Assembly: GCF_003439925.1 (NCBI RefSeq)
Contig: NZ_QQRR01000002.1
Span: forward strand, 744,001 to 808,000
Direction: 5' to 3'
DNA: 64,000 nucleotides
From: Haloprofundus halophilus
GTDB lineage: Archaea > Halobacteriota > Halobacteria > Halobacteriales > Haloferacaceae
Position numbers and translations under genes: made by a program. Positions 63,314 through 64,000 of this stretch are shown piece by piece (within the stretch, counting starts at the first letter, position 1; each line of letters starts with the position of its first letter). The notes under the pieces were generated by a model that saw only the letters and a list, made by a program, of their open reading frames with translations, had not been told where the DNA came from and searched no databases.

Positions 63314-63934
63314 TCAGAGCGGCCACTCATTCCGTGTGAATAGGTCATCAAGGGCGTCAGGGAGAGTGTTGAGCTTGTAGTCTACCCACTTAGTGAACGG
63401 CGTGTGGTGCCTGATTTCTCTCCACTCGTCGTCTGTTTCCGCACTCACCTGCACTACACGCTCAAAGAATTCGAAGAGGTAGAGATGTTCTTGCTCCGCC
63501 ATCCCTGACTCAGGGTCTTCCCCCAGCCTGTAAATTCGCTTTGCCTCGGTGTACGCCTCCTCTACTCCAGCCAGCTCACCGACCAACCGAAAGTCACCGA
63601 TATATTCGTACCAGACGCCTCGACGGGCCCTCTCGAACCAATACTCATCTTCAGGGACGGGTAGATGGCGAGCGTTGAGGTCTTCAGCGACCAGAATCCC
63701 TTGCTTGCAACGGTTGACACACTGGTCACGAGTTCCAGCTAAACGATAACAGACGCCAGCGAGAAGAAACATGTATTCCCCTTTGCAAGCGGTCGTCGCG
63801 GGGAACCCAGGCGGAGAGTCACCGAGATACTCGTAAGCTGCCGCCGTGAACCAATCGCCAGCAGCAGAGAACTCGCCGCGCCTACGGTGAGCCTCGGCGT
63901 TTTCTACATGTTCCCATGCAGTTTCGCAGGTCAT
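63314..63934 (-). CDS. Hypothetical helical (TPR-like) protein at a compositional boundary
   Basis: A 206-residue protein. Its N-terminal half, 'AWEHVENAEAHRRRGEFSAAGDWFTAAAYEYLG' and 'GEYMFLLAGVCYRLAGTRDQC', resembles TPR or SNAP-like helix pairs. It is Cys- and aromatic-rich and much less acidic than its neighbours. Its DNA is lower in GC with different codon use, which suggests acquisition. No catalytic motif is seen. A GGTTATCAG element near 63967 fits a leaderless ATG at 63934. The function is unknown. Confidence 0.75.
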   Translation of the reverse strand: MTCETAWEHVENAEAHRRRGEFSAAGDWFTAAAYEYLGDSPPGFPATTACKGEYMFLLAGVCYRLAGTRDQCVNRCKQGILVAEDLNARHLPVPEDEYWFERARRGVWYEYIGDFRLVGELAGVEEAYTEAKRIYRLGEDPESGMAEQEHLYLFEFFERVVQVSAETDDEWREIRHHTPFTKWVDYKLNTLPDALDDLFTRNEWPL

Positions 63935-64000
63935 TGGACCAGATAATCACCACTCTCTGATAACCATTCGGCGGTACGCCCCGACCACTTCCGAGTCAGA

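Overview
The window is a contiguous piece of a haloarchaeal chromosome, probably from the Haloferacales. Four things point there: high GC with a strong third-codon G/C bias, very acidic proteins, TATA-like boxes about 26 bp before the start codon (mostly leaderless genes), and typical haloarchaeal genes such as rfcL, EF-1alpha, S17e, HMG-CoA synthase, a halolysin, a PGF-CTERM surface protein and a bacterio-opsin-activator regulator. The genus cannot be fixed from the sequence alone. Most of the window is ordinary core genome. I see no complete insertion sequence, prophage, CRISPR array or recognisable defence island.

Layout. 1-9 kb: end of rfcL, a His-rich FixH/YtkA-like protein, flavodoxin, PNPOx-like protein, CoA transferase, twin GNAT acetyltransferases, amidohydrolase, a membrane protein behind a perfect 19-bp palindrome, YdjM-like protein and an HTH regulator. 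9-20 kb: thioredoxin, HMG-CoA synthase, a large surface protein, DUF2150, a TatD/COG1099 hydrolase, a NYN protein, a Tat-exported halolysin, an SDR and an EF-1alpha gene outside the usual ribosomal context. 20-28 kb: CBS protein, M20 deacylase, threonine ammonia-lyase, and the glycine cleavage operon gcvT-gcvH-gcvPA-gcvPB. 28-34 kb: cupin, zinc-finger proteins, glutaredoxin plus cobalamin adenosyltransferase, a pair of DtxR-like iron boxes with no protein target, tRNA-Val(CAC), a TetR/MATE efflux operon with palindromic operators, and a PGF-CTERM surface protein. 34-44 kb: bat-like regulator, sucCD, SDRs, twin small zinc ribbons, an MDR reductase and two divergent sodium-dependent transporters.

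44-51 kb is a biotin-dependent carboxylase module: pccB, pccX, a small membrane protein, pccA, an ATP-grasp enzyme and birA. Together these would make and biotinylate a propionyl/acetyl-CoA carboxylase. 51-55.5 kb holds a universal stress protein, an amidohydrolase and tandem HD-domain phosphohydrolase paralogues. 55.5-59 kb is a tight operon in which every junction is a 4-base overlap: cofD, a Dus-like flavoenzyme, a CitG-like transferase and DUF447. It looks like a cofactor pathway of which only the F420 step is understood. 59-64 kb holds S17e, a geranylgeranyl-reductase-like protein, a Tat lipoprotein, a D-2-hydroxyacid dehydrogenase, an FAH-family protein and a compositionally different TPR-like protein at the right edge.

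The signals most worth following are the paired iron boxes at 29.7 kb (possibly driving a small RNA), the cofD-dus-citG-DUF447 operon, leaderless micro-ORFs whose stop codons overlap the starts of an HTH gene and of pccB, two candidate 35-residue leaderless microproteins, and the stand-alone EF-1alpha.
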